Of a stretch of DNA of 16,091 nt, positions 1 to 6,483 are shown piece after piece. A program made the position numbers and the translations under genes. The DNA lies in assembly GCA_963747735.1 (NCBI GenBank), contig CAVVGE010000017.1, positions 1 to 16,091 of the forward strand, in the 5' to 3' direction. Each line of letters starts with the position of its first letter. Position 1 is the stretch's first letter. Under the pieces are notes generated by a model, which searched no databases, was not told the origin of the DNA, and worked only from the letters and a program-made list of their open reading frames with translations. This DNA comes from AP-15 sp963747735. Its GTDB lineage: Bacteria > Pseudomonadota > Alphaproteobacteria > ATCC43930 > CGMCC-115725.

Positions 1-141
1 CACGGAGCTTCCGCGGCCATTATCAGCGGTCCTTGTTAAGGAGCTGTGAGAGGGTGTGCGCCTCGCTCACGGCCCTTCTGCGGCAGGCATGCTCATGCGA
101 TAACTCCTTCGGTCCGTGCCGCAATCAGGAGGGAGCGAGCG

Positions 142-1363
142 ATGTCGGGGGTTGCACAGCGCTACAATGTCGGCGGCGTGATGCTGCCGCGGCCGTTCAA
201 GGTGCGCCGGCTCGGGCATTTCGGCTTCAATCTCGAGAAATTGCCGGAGGGGCGCGAATTCTACGGCGACCTTCTTGGGCTTCACCGCCTCCGACACGCT
301 CGATTTCTCGCGCATGCCGTGGTTCCCGAAGGACGCCGATCTCGGCGACCCGCGCGGCTATTTTATGCGCTACGGCACCGACCACCACGCCTTTGTGCTG
401 TTCCCGAAACGGGTCATGGACCATCGCGCCGACCGCAAGTTCGCGCCCGAGATCACGGTCAACCAGATCACCTGGCAATGCGGCAGCCTGCGCGAGATCG
501 CCGAGGCGCACGATTATTTTGTGCACCATCAGGTCCGCATCCAGCGTGTCGGCCGCGACATGCCGGGCAGCAACTGGCACGTCTATGTCTACGACCCGGA
601 CGGCCACACCAACGAATTCTATTACGGCATCGAGCAGATCGGCTGGAACCGGCTGTCAAAGCCGCGCGAGATGTATTACCGCGGCTTTCAGGAAAAGCCG
701 TCCTTGCCGCAGATGTCCGAGGCGGCCGAATTGGCCGAGGCGTATGGCAAAGGCATCGAGGTGTTGTCGGGCCATCAGCCGAAAGAAACCCTGCCCGCGA
801 CCTACGATGTCGAAGGCGTGCTGCTGCCGCGCCCGTTCAAGATCACCAAGATCGGCCCGTTGAGCCTCTTCGTCGACGATGTCGAGCGCGCCGAGGCGTT
901 TTACGCCGAGCGGCTGGGCTTTGCCAAAAGCGAGGCGGCCACCTACCGCGGCGCCCGCTGCGTCTTTTTGCGCTGCGGCGCCGAGCATCACAGCCTCGGC
1001 CTCTTTCCAAAGGAATTGCGCGGCAGCCTCGGCCTCAGCCCGCACACGACCTGCATGTCGTTTGGCGTCGAGCTCGGCAGCTACGCGCAATTGCGCGCCG
1101 CCGTCGATTTCCTAAAGGCGCACGGCGTCACCTTTATCGATTCGATCCCGCCCGACCTTTATCCCGGCATCGATTATTCGGCCTTCGCCCTCGACCCCGA
1201 CGGCCACTGCATCCAGCTCTATTATTACATGGAGCAAATCGGCTGGGACGGCCGCGTCCGCTCGCCGTCCGAGCGCCGCAAGGTCAACGGCAGCTGGCCC
1301 GAAACCCTGGAGCCCCTCTCCGACACCTACACCGACCAGGTCTTCCAGGGTCCGCTCGGCTAA
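142..1363 (+). pseudogene. Two-domain VOC / type I extradiol dioxygenase-like protein, interrupted by a frameshift
   Basis: The start at 142 follows the Shine-Dalgarno AGGAGGGAG (127-135) at 6 nt. The frame is clear to about base 276. It then continues in the next frame from about 278 (GFTASDTLDF onwards) to the stop at 1363. One extra base in the GGG at 277-279 explains the break; removing it gives about 406 residues. The protein holds two homologous VOC units, opening with GGVMLPRPFK and GVLLPRPFK. Unit 1 keeps the three metal-ligand positions of type I extradiol dioxygenases: His26 (LGHFGF), a His in DHHAF and a Glu in TNEFYY. Unit 2 has Pro, His and Gln at the matching places (IGPLSL, EHHSL, IQLYYY), so only unit 1 looks able to bind iron. 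Substrate cannot be assigned; ring cleavage is inferred from the family. It may be a true pseudogene or a sequencing error in the G run. Confidence 0.75.
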
Positions 1364-1401
1364 AAATTCTCAACACAGTGGGCACAAAGAGCTCGCGATG
1401 C

Positions 1402-1437
1402 ACGCAAAGCAGAGCCGCATCGCGCTGCCCTTTGCGT
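1402..1437. other. Hairpin downstream of the VOC gene
   Basis: ACGCAAAG (1402-1409) is matched by CTTTGCGT (1430-1437). An inner CAG (1410-1412) can pair with CTG (1425-1427), leaving a two-base bulge and a 12-base loop. It lies 39 bases after the stop of the dioxygenase-like gene and before the toxin-antitoxin pair. There is no U-run after it, so an intrinsic terminator is possible but not shown; it could equally be part of a dispersed intergenic repeat. Confidence 0.35.
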
Positions 1438-1558
1438 TCTCCTTCGCGGGAAATTCACGACCTTCGAAGCGTCTATAAAGCGTGCGCGCCCTTGGTAGCC
1501 CCAGGCCGAGTTGAACCACAGGTCAAGGGTGCTACATGGGTGGCTAGGAGATTTTGCC

Positions 1559-1822
1559 ATGGCCGATGACACCGTCGTGCGTGCCCGCATCGACACAGAG
1601 ATCAGAAACGAGGCTGCCGCCGTGCTGCAGGCGATGGGCCTCACCGTGTCCGACGCCTTTCGCTTGATGATGGTTAGGATAGCGAGGGAAAAGGCGTTGC
1701 CATTCGAGCCTTTGGCTCCGAATGCGGAGACCATAGAGGCCATGAAGGCTGCGCGCCGCGGCGAGCTGACGACGGTCGGCCCGCCAGAGAAGCTCCTCGC
1801 CAGTCTGAATGCGGACTGTTGA
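1559..1822 (+). CDS. RelB/DinJ-family antitoxin
   Basis: Predicted antitoxin of a type II toxin-antitoxin pair, 87 residues. The start ATG at 1559 follows AGGAG (1546-1550) at 8 nt. The N-terminal half has the RelB/DinJ ribbon-helix-helix pattern: a short strand (VVRARID), then a helix with ALGL-like AMGLTVSDAFRLMM. That half would dimerise and bind the operator. The charged C-terminal half (from about residue 50) would wrap the toxin. The stop overlaps the toxin start by 14 bases, the usual antitoxin-then-toxin coupling of dinJ-yafQ operons. The gene itself looks intact although its partner is frameshifted. Confidence 0.85.
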   Translation: MADDTVVRARIDTEIRNEAAAVLQAMGLTVSDAFRLMMVRIAREKALPFEPLAPNAETIEAMKAARRGELTTVGPPEKLLASLNADC

Positions 1823-2089
1823 ATATACGGGTCGCTTCCGCCGCGACTACAGGCGAGAGAAAGACGGGCGGCACGGCAAGAGCCTCGACCCGCGCTGCTC
1901 AGAACCGTCAGCATGTTGGCGAACGATGAGCCGTTGCCGCGCCGGTATCTCGACCACGCGCTCGGCGGCGCTTGGAGCGACCACCGAGACTGCCATATCC
2001 GCCCCGAGCTGATCCGGATCTACCGCAAGCCCGACGCGACCAGGCTCGATCTCGTCCGGCTTGGGTCGCACAGCGAGCCTGGCTTTTGA
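1809..2089 (+). pseudogene. YafQ/RelE-like mRNA interferase toxin, frameshifted
   Basis: The start ATG at 1809 lies inside the antitoxin gene. The first 27 residues (MRTVEYTGRF...GKSLD) match the YafQ fold. The frame is then lost at about 1889-1892 and resumes from the GCG codon at 1892 (ALLRTVSMLANDEP onwards) to the TGA at 2087-2089. One missing base or two extra bases would explain it. The C-terminal part keeps YafQ-type residues: the His of LDHAL, the His of DCHI, and the His and Phe of GSHSEPGF. The Asp-Trp next to the catalytic site in E. coli YafQ is Glu-Leu here. Known YafQ proteins cut ribosome-bound mRNA. As written no full toxin is made. The stop codon lies inside the target duplication of the adjoining insertion sequence. 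Confidence 0.8.
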
Positions 2090-2090
2090 A
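2083..2090. repeat. Left copy of 8-bp target site duplication
   Basis: CTTTTGAA here is identical to 4185-4192 and directly abuts the left inverted repeat. Eight bases is the duplication length known for IS1595-family elements. It contains the last Phe codon bases and the TGA stop of the YafQ-like toxin gene. Confidence 0.93.
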
Positions 2091-2114
2091 GGGAATTATA
2101 TATTTAAGTCCCTC
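2091..2114. repeat. Left terminal inverted repeat of the IS1595-family element
   Basis: Begins GGGAATTA and ends GTCCCTC. Compared with the reverse complement of 4161-4184 it differs at four positions (9, 13, 16 and 18). Similarity stops at base 2115. Confidence 0.9.
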
Positions 2115-2167
2115 ATTCCCGCCTTCCTCGTCCTGATCAGCGCCGCCCATGCCTTCTCCGTTCCCGT

Positions 2168-2977
2168 TCAGGGAGCCATCTTTGTGAATAAACGGAACTC
2201 CTTTTCTGCGATCGGATTGCCACCCACCGTCACAATCAATGCCTCTGGTTGCTTATCGAAATACGGCACTGTCTGGGGCAATCTGTGTGTGTGGGGAATA
2301 TCTAATGGTCGTACTGTCGCGCTCAACTCCCCGAACAACGCGTTTATACAATCGGAAAGGGATTTAGCGGCGCGAGACAAGTCCTTAATATCACGAAACG
2401 GCGTATACCATGGTCCCTGCCAGTCAAATGGCGGTGAGATGGATGGAAGCCACACTGTTACTCCATCCGGAATGTACAGTGATGGTAGCTGCGAGTTGTT
2501 TTCGTCAATCGTCTTGATGTTCCAATGGAACATCATGACCAGTATTTCGCGTAACTCATCTGCGAATTTAGAGGGCTCTTCGTCTTTAGACGACTGCATT
2601 AGCACCGGCGCAGCGGTAGAATGTAGCGAAGAACATTTTTCTTCCACAAATTTCCAAAGAGGAGACAGAGGAGAGATGAGTGGGATTTGGCGGGGAGCCA
2701 CTATCTTCGCCATGCTTAAAAGCGTCGATTGCTGCTTCGCAATCGTAGACTGCTGTGCAGCGCTTATCCCCTCGTCAAACGCAAATAAAATAATGGTACA
2801 AACCGCCTCGACGGCCACACCGCCAACTACTAGCAACGTTGTAATTGACAAAACCTTTTCGGATTCTCGTATGATGCCCCAAGCTACCGCCGCAGAACCC
2901 ACTACACTAATCGAGATAAGAGCAAAGTGGGGCCAAAATGAAGCGACCGATCCTGAAAAGAAGGCACTGATTGGCAT
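2168..2977 (-). CDS. IS passenger: unrecognised two-helix membrane protein
   Basis: I do not recognise the family of this 269-residue protein. Two hydrophobic segments lie at about residues 14-36 and 43-67, separated by a short charged loop (RESEK). A Gln/Ser-rich, possibly helical stretch follows (about 70-93), then a soluble domain of about 175 residues rich in aromatic and proline positions (for example SPPFDWQGPWY at about 180). An in-frame TAA sits directly before the ATG, so the start at 2977 is the furthest possible; no strong ribosome binding site is visible. The gene follows the transposase and the 44-residue gene on the same strand, 91 bases after the latter, and ends 53 bases before the left inverted repeat. 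Its low GC suggests a separate origin. An open frame on the opposite strand is judged a shadow because it lacks coherent domain structure. Confidence 0.7.
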   Translation of the reverse strand: MPISAFFSGSVASFWPHFALISISVVGSAAVAWGIIRESEKVLSITTLLVVGGVAVEAVCTIILFAFDEGISAAQQSTIAKQQSTLLSMAKIVAPRQIPLISPLSPLWKFVEEKCSSLHSTAAPVLMQSSKDEEPSKFADELREILVMMFHWNIKTIDENNSQLPSLYIPDGVTVWLPSISPPFDWQGPWYTPFRDIKDLSRAAKSLSDCINALFGELSATVRPLDIPHTHRLPQTVPYFDKQPEALIVTVGGNPIAEKEFRLFTKMAP

Positions 2978-3068
2978 TTATTTTCTTGCCGTCACGGGGT
3001 GGGGTATCGTCGCCGTAGTGGCCACTATCAAGTTCTCGCGAATGAAACGGAAACAGAAAGCAGAGAGA

Positions 3069-3203
3069 TCATGTTAGGCGCTTATTCCGAGATATTTTCT
3101 TCCGCTTCTTCACTGCTTTCGATTTGGGCTTTGGCTTATGCGCCAGCACGATATCCACGATTTTATCGAGGATTCCCGGTGGTTTCGGGACGTTTGTACT
3201 CAT
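3069..3203 (-). CDS. 44-residue basic protein translationally coupled to the transposase
   Basis: The start codon at 3203-3201 overlaps the transposase stop at 3202-3200 as ATGA, a classic reinitiation arrangement. The product begins MSTNVPKPPGILDKIVDIVL and ends in a Lys/Arg-rich tail of about 20 residues (PKPKSKAVKKRKK, then SRNKRL). The first half can form a short amphipathic helix; the tail looks disordered and suited to binding nucleic acid. No function is known to me. The overlap, the sense codons throughout and the biased composition argue that it is real and belongs to the element. It could assist or regulate transposition, or be a degenerate C-terminal domain separated from the transposase. 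Confidence 0.65.
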   Translation of the reverse strand: MSTNVPKPPGILDKIVDIVLAHKPKPKSKAVKKRKKISRNKRLT

Positions 3204-4117
3204 CCGATCAGCGCCTTGTATGTCAGCCGCTTCCCTGCCGTGCCATCTACGAAGCTTTCGAGGCGTTGCAAGGTGTGGCGCTCCACATTGCCGTCGTTGA
3301 GCCGGAAAGTGAACTCCCGCACGTAACGGTCAAGGTGCTTTTCGCTCACATGGTGGAACGTGCCATAGATGCCGCGCTTCAACACGGCCCAAACGGCCTC
3401 GATGCTGTTGGTCGATACGCCATCGCGGACGTACTCGCCGAGCGAGTGGTTGATGGTAGCGTGCTCATAGCCGAGATGGCGCAGCCCGTTATAGCTGCGG
3501 CTTTCATCGGTGTGAATTGTCGCGCCGGGCTCGACGCTGTCGATAATCTCGAATTCAAGCGTCGCCTGCGCGGTGTTCGGAACCGCCGTCGCCATCGTCC
3601 GGCCGCCGCGTTCGCGCATCCCCAGCACTGCGGCCTTGCCCGCTCCGCCTTGCCGGCCGGGCTGGCGCTTGCCAACATGCTTATTGGCTTCCTTGCCGCC
3701 GATGAAGCACTCGTCGATTTCGACGATGCCGCTCAGCTTCTCGAAATTGTCGCCGCATGCCTCGCGGAGCCGGCCGAGGACGAACCACGCGGTTTTCTGG
3801 GTGACGCCGATTTCCTTGGCGAGTTGCATCGACGAGACGCCCTTGCGCGCGGTGACGACCAGGTACATCGCGTAAATCCATTTGTGCAAGGGAACGTGCG
3901 ACCGCTCAAAAATTGTTCCGGTGCGAACGGTGAAGTCCTGTTTGCACTGATTGCAGCGATAGAAGCCGCCTTTGCGCACCGTGATCCGGTCACCAAGCCC
4001 GCAGACCGGGCAGCGAACACCGTTCGGCCACAAGCGGCTTTCGAGGTAGGCGCGCGCGGTTTCTTGATCGGGAAACATCTCGAAAAGTTGGAAGGTCGAA
4101 ATGGTGCTGCGGCTCAT
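3200..4117 (-). CDS. IS1595-family transposase (ISXO2-like DDE domain)
   Basis: Catalyses movement of the surrounding element. The 305-residue protein has an N-terminal zinc ribbon (Cys36, Cys39, Cys55, Cys58 in CPVCG and CNQC), a helix-turn-helix-like segment at about 95-120 (SMQLAKEIGVTQKTAW), and an ISXO2-like RNase H fold. The acidic triad is Asp135 (EIDECFIGG), Asp204 (HTDESRSY) and Glu240 (TNSIEAVWAVLKR). The late motif EFTFRLN is also typical. The ATG at 4117 follows an AAGGGG ribosome binding site (complement of 4125-4130) at 7 nt. The frame is intact and of usual length, so the element may be active. A promoter candidate partly inside the right inverted repeat lies just upstream. Confidence 0.95.
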   Translation of the reverse strand: MSRSTISTFQLFEMFPDQETARAYLESRLWPNGVRCPVCGLGDRITVRKGGFYRCNQCKQDFTVRTGTIFERSHVPLHKWIYAMYLVVTARKGVSSMQLAKEIGVTQKTAWFVLGRLREACGDNFEKLSGIVEIDECFIGGKEANKHVGKRQPGRQGGAGKAAVLGMRERGGRTMATAVPNTAQATLEFEIIDSVEPGATIHTDESRSYNGLRHLGYEHATINHSLGEYVRDGVSTNSIEAVWAVLKRGIYGTFHHVSEKHLDRYVREFTFRLNDGNVERHTLQRLESFVDGTAGKRLTYKALIG

Positions 4118-4142
4118 CGGTCAACCCCTTGGCGTTGCGCAT

Positions 4143-4171
4143 AATATGGCACTTTCCGCCGAGGGAGTCAA
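4143..4171 (-). promoter_or_regulatory. Candidate transposase promoter with -35 inside the terminal repeat
   Basis: On the minus strand TTGACT (4171-4166) lies within the right inverted repeat. CATATT (4148-4143) follows at 17 nt, and an alternative TATTAT (4146-4141) at 19 nt. Both fit a sigma70-like promoter about 30 bases upstream of the transposase ATG. Confidence 0.5.
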
Positions 4172-4184
4172 GTATGTAATTCCC
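4161..4184. repeat. Right terminal inverted repeat of the IS1595-family element
   Basis: Reads GAGGGAGTC... to TAATTCCC and pairs with 2091-2114 at 20 of 24 positions. It abuts the right copy of the target duplication. Confidence 0.9.
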
Positions 4185-4192
4185 CTTTTGAA
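4185..4192. repeat. Right copy of 8-bp target site duplication
   Basis: CTTTTGAA, identical to 2083-2090. The following G4193 also equals G2091, but that G is the first base of the left inverted repeat, so the duplication is taken as 8 bases. Confidence 0.93.
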
Positions 4193-4293
4193 GCTCGATG
4201 ACCTCGCTCGGATACGGCGGGCTTGGGCAGGTGAAATATGGGTTTCCTCTCACCCGCTGCCCCCTTTTGATGGTAATCGTTCGGCTGCACAAA

Positions 4294-4311
4294 CGCCGGT
4301 TCTTGCCGGCG
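4294..4311. other. Short hairpin upstream of the exported-protein gene
   Basis: CGCCGG (4294-4299) and CCGGCG (4306-4311) form a perfect 6-bp stem with a 6-base loop. It sits 5 bases before the GGGAGGGG ribosome binding site of the gene at 4333 and might influence its translation. It could also be chance in GC-rich DNA. Confidence 0.3.
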
Positions 4312-4332
4312 AAACCGGGAGGGGAAAACCGC

Positions 4333-4707
4333 ATGCTCGAACGGCTGGGAGTGGGGCTCTTGCTGGTCGCGGCGCTCGCCGGCCCCGCGGCGGCGGCGGG
4401 CTCGACCCGGTTCGACGGGCAGTATGTCGGCGTGCTCAAGCTGACTGCGGTCGTCAGCGGCGATTGCGCCGAGCCGCCGCATGGTGCGACCTACCCGCTG
4501 ACGATTTCGGGCGGCCGGGTCGAGTTCAAATATGTCCCGCGCTTCGACACGACATTGAGCGGCACCGTCGATGCGCATGGCCGGTTCAGGGCCTCCCGCC
4601 GCCTGCGCCAGGGGCTGGTCAGCATGACCGGGCACATCGAAGGCGGCAATCTGACCGCCCATATCATATCGCCGAGCTGCAACTATACTTTCAAGACGAC
4701 GAACTGA
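4333..4707 (+). CDS. Small exported protein of unknown function
   Basis: A 124-residue protein with a clear Sec signal peptide: MLERLG, a hydrophobic core (VGLLLVAALAG), and an AAAA region giving likely cleavage near residue 20-22. The mature part is about 100 residues, apparently beta-rich, with Cys in SGDCAEPP and SPSCNY that could form a disulfide in the periplasm. The start at 4333 is set by GGGAGGGG (4317-4324) at 8 nt; the frame stays open further upstream but without signal-peptide sense. The next gene starts 25 bases downstream on the same strand. I do not recognise the family. Its upstream region is the original sequence interrupted by the insertion element. Confidence 0.75.
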   Translation: MLERLGVGLLLVAALAGPAAAAGSTRFDGQYVGVLKLTAVVSGDCAEPPHGATYPLTISGGRVEFKYVPRFDTTLSGTVDAHGRFRASRRLRQGLVSMTGHIEGGNLTAHIISPSCNYTFKTTN

Positions 4708-4732
4708 GCGTGAAACCCGACCGGAGAGGTGG

Positions 4733-5206
4733 ATGATGCCCGACGAGCCACAACCACAGCCGATGCTGCAGACCATTCCGGAAGAAGGCGGCGGATGGCA
4801 CCGGATCGGTGCCGGGCCGCATTTGCAGATCGTGTTCCACCCGAACCGGCAGCCGGCCGGCCGTGAGCCCGACGGCATCGTGCGCAAGTCGATCGTCGTC
4901 GCCGTCGCCGGGAAAAGCGAGCAGGCGCTGCGCTTCGACCCGTTCAGCGTCGGCAGCCACTATCACATCCGCCCGAGCCTGCGCGGCCGGCAGATCCCGC
5001 TCTGGGTCGCGGAGGGCGAGACCCCGCTCGAGGTCGCCCTCAAATTCTTTGAAAAGCCGCTGCGCTTCCGCGGGCTTCTCGCCCAGGCCGAAGAGGACGA
5101 CGTCGCGGCCCGCCTCGAAGATGCCGACCTCGCCCGCGCCGCCCGCCAGATCCGCGACCTCGACACCGCCGCCGGTCGCGCGACAGGAGCTCTTCCGGGC
5201 GCCTGA
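4733..5206 (+). CDS. Conserved-looking hypothetical protein, cytoplasmic
   Basis: A protein of 157 residues without signal peptide or membrane segment. The ribosome binding site GGAGAGG (4723-4729) serves either ATG 4733 or ATG 4736. The central part (about residues 20-110) looks like a compact beta-rich domain with HLQIVFHPN, RKSIVVAVAG and SVGSHYHIRP; the C-terminal 40 residues are Ala/Asp/Arg-rich and helical. Several His residues (HIRP, HYH, FHPN) could bind a metal, which is only a guess. I cannot name the family. It follows the exported protein closely on the same strand, and its stop is 5 bases from the convergent SDR stop. Confidence 0.65.
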   Translation: MMPDEPQPQPMLQTIPEEGGGWHRIGAGPHLQIVFHPNRQPAGREPDGIVRKSIVVAVAGKSEQALRFDPFSVGSHYHIRPSLRGRQIPLWVAEGETPLEVALKFFEKPLRFRGLLAQAEEDDVAARLEDADLARAARQIRDLDTAAGRATGALPGA

Positions 5207-5211
5207 CAGCT

Positions 5212-6048
5212 TCAGTAATGCGTCACCCATGGCGTGTTCAGCGCGTCCTCGATGCGGCGATGGCGGGCCTTGATGACCGCGGCGGGGACGGCGCTGACAA
5301 ACGCGTAAAACGTCCTGGTGCGGATCGCGTCCACCACCCGCTCGCCGACCCGCTTTGGGTCGATCCCGGTCGCGGCGAGGCGTTCGGCCAGCGCCTCTTC
5401 CTCACCGGCGCGGATGTGCGGCCCGCCCATATGCTCGGGCCGGTTGCGGGCGCCGCGCGGAATATTCGTGTTGACCGGGCCGGGGCACAGCACCGAGACG
5501 CCGACATTGGTGCCTTCGAGCTCGTGCTCGAGCGCTTCGGACAATGAAAGGACGGCGTATTTGCTCATCGAATACGGCCCCTGATCGGTGCCGCGGCGGT
5601 TTTGAAAGCCGGCGACCGAGGCGGTGTTGACGACGTGGCCCGCTTCCCCGTGCTTGAGGATCGCCGGCACAAAATGGCGGATGCCGTGGATGACGCCCCA
5701 GATGTTGACGCCGATCACAAATTCCCAATCCGCGGGCGGCACCTCGGTCAGCCGGGTGCCGTGCGTCGGCACGCCGGCATTGTTGCAGGCGATGTGGAGC
5801 TTGCCGAAATTGCGCTCGGCTTCGGTGAGCGCGTCGAGCACCGACTGCTCCTGGGTCACATCGATCCTGACCGGCATGACGCGCTTGTTGGTGCCGGAAA
5901 GGCCATGCGCCGCCGCTTCGACCGCGTCTTTCCGGATATCGGCCATGACCACATTGGCGCCGGCCTCGGCGAGCGCTGTCGCAATGCCGAGCCCAATGCC
6001 GGACGCGGCCCCGGTGACGATCGCGGTCTTGCCGGAAATGTCCATCAT
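5212..6048 (-). CDS. Short-chain dehydrogenase/reductase (SDR, classical)
   Basis: Predicted NAD(P)-dependent oxidoreductase of alcohols or ketones, 278 residues, cytoplasmic. From the chosen start: the nucleotide-binding TGAASGIG at 12-19, Asp37 after beta-2 (VVMADIR), NNAG at 89-92, Asn115, Ser144, and the catalytic YSMSK (Tyr159, Lys163). The acid at position 37 favours NAD over NADP. The start at 6048 (or the adjacent ATG at 6045) follows AAGGGG at about 7 nt; a longer frame to 6111 adds only a non-conserved leader. The C-terminal tail (about 215-278) is a variable substrate region, so substrate is unknown. It is divergent from the molybdopterin enzyme gene, with 435 bases between. Confidence 0.92.
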   Translation of the reverse strand: MMDISGKTAIVTGAASGIGLGIATALAEAGANVVMADIRKDAVEAAAHGLSGTNKRVMPVRIDVTQEQSVLDALTEAERNFGKLHIACNNAGVPTHGTRLTEVPPADWEFVIGVNIWGVIHGIRHFVPAILKHGEAGHVVNTASVAGFQNRRGTDQGPYSMSKYAVLSLSEALEHELEGTNVGVSVLCPGPVNTNIPRGARNRPEHMGGPHIRAGEEEALAERLAATGIDPKRVGERVVDAIRTRTFYAFVSAVPAAVIKARHRRIEDALNTPWVTHY

Positions 6049-6483
6049 CGGCGTGCCCCTTTCCGAGGGTTTGTCCGTGGGAGCGTGACGGGCCGCTATC
6101 GGCGGCGTCAATCGAAATCGCCGCCAGCCGCCGACGCTCCGTCGCCCGCCCGCTGGGTCCCTGCTTTCCCGCTAGGGCCTGGTTCCGGCAATCGCGCAGA
6201 TTCGCCCCTCTCCGCCCTTCAGGAGGGAGAGGGAGGGGCCCGGCGCGAAGCGCTGGGAGGGTGAGGTGGGAGCTGGCGAGCGCTCTGGCATCCCCACTCA
6301 CCCCGACCCTCTCCGCCCCCAGGGGCAGAGAGGGAGAATTCAGGGGCGCTCGGCTCGGGGTCCGGGATGTGTGCATGCCGTAGCGCTTTTGCGGGGGTGA
6401 CGAGACGTTCCCTGAGCATGCAACCCTATGTCCGAGGGCGAACGCGGCTTGACCCCCGGCGCGTCTCCCCTTAACTGCGCCGC
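6049..6483. other. Divergent intergenic region between SDR and molybdopterin enzyme genes
   Basis: This 435-base region has no convincing gene. Bases 6053-6062 hold the SDR ribosome binding site (minus strand). Bases 6203-6341 hold a palindromic repeat. Near the right end TTGACC (6449-6454) with TTAACT or TAACTG (6471-6477) is a weak promoter candidate that would place transcription start close to the ATG at 6484, which has no ribosome binding site. Nothing else is recognised. Confidence 0.6.
6203..6341. repeat. Intergenic palindromic repeat, G/C-run type
   Basis: Nested inverted sequences of polypurine and polypyrimidine type: CCCCTCTCCGCCC and GGGAGAGGGAGG in the left arm, CGACCCTCTCCGCCCCC and GGGGCAGAGAGGGAG in the right arm. 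The core GGGTGAGGTGGG (6259-6270) is matched by CCCCACTCACCC (6292-6303), with one bulged base. Repeats of this style (CTCTCC...GGTGAGG) are widespread between genes in alphaproteobacteria. It can fold as RNA or DNA and may be a mobile non-coding element. Confidence 0.6.

Larger units (their letters stand above)
2091..4184 (-). mobile_element. Complete IS1595-family insertion sequence with two accessory genes (2094 bp)
   Basis: Boundaries are set by 24-bp terminal inverted repeats (2091-2114 and 4161-4184, 20 of 24 bases matching, tips GGGAATTA/TAATTCCC) flanked by perfect 8-bp direct repeats CTTTTGAA. All three genes run on the minus strand: transposase, a 44-residue basic protein, and a membrane-protein passenger. 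Composition differs from the host: a 60-base stretch at 2341-2400 counts as 45% GC, against 77% for 7381-7440. The intact ends, intact transposase frame and perfect duplication point to a recent insertion. Passenger genes are known in the IS1595 family; the subgroup is not resolved here. Confidence 0.93.

Noticed and set aside
1..141. Gene or RNA before the first coding region
   Set aside because: Only a ribosome binding site at 127-135 is evident; the open frames there have no support.
1490..1558. Possible tRNA or attachment site fragment (GTTGAACC-like sequence)
   Set aside because: No cloverleaf, acceptor stem or anticodon arm could be formed.
1360..1914. Minus-strand frame across the intergenic region and antitoxin
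   Set aside because: Antisense to the RelB-like antitoxin, low-complexity product, no recognisable start signal.
2083..2091. Nine-base rather than eight-base target duplication (CTTTTGAAG)
   Set aside because: The ninth base G2091 pairs with C4184 as the tip of the inverted repeats, and eight bases matches the family.
2061..3077. Long open frame of 338 codons on the plus strand opposite the IS passenger
   Set aside because: It starts inside the toxin gene, crosses the IS boundary, is rich in Cys and Ser without domain structure, and mirrors the better minus-strand gene.
2999..4144. Open frame of 381 codons on the plus strand over the transposase
   Set aside because: It is antisense to a clear transposase with all catalytic motifs.
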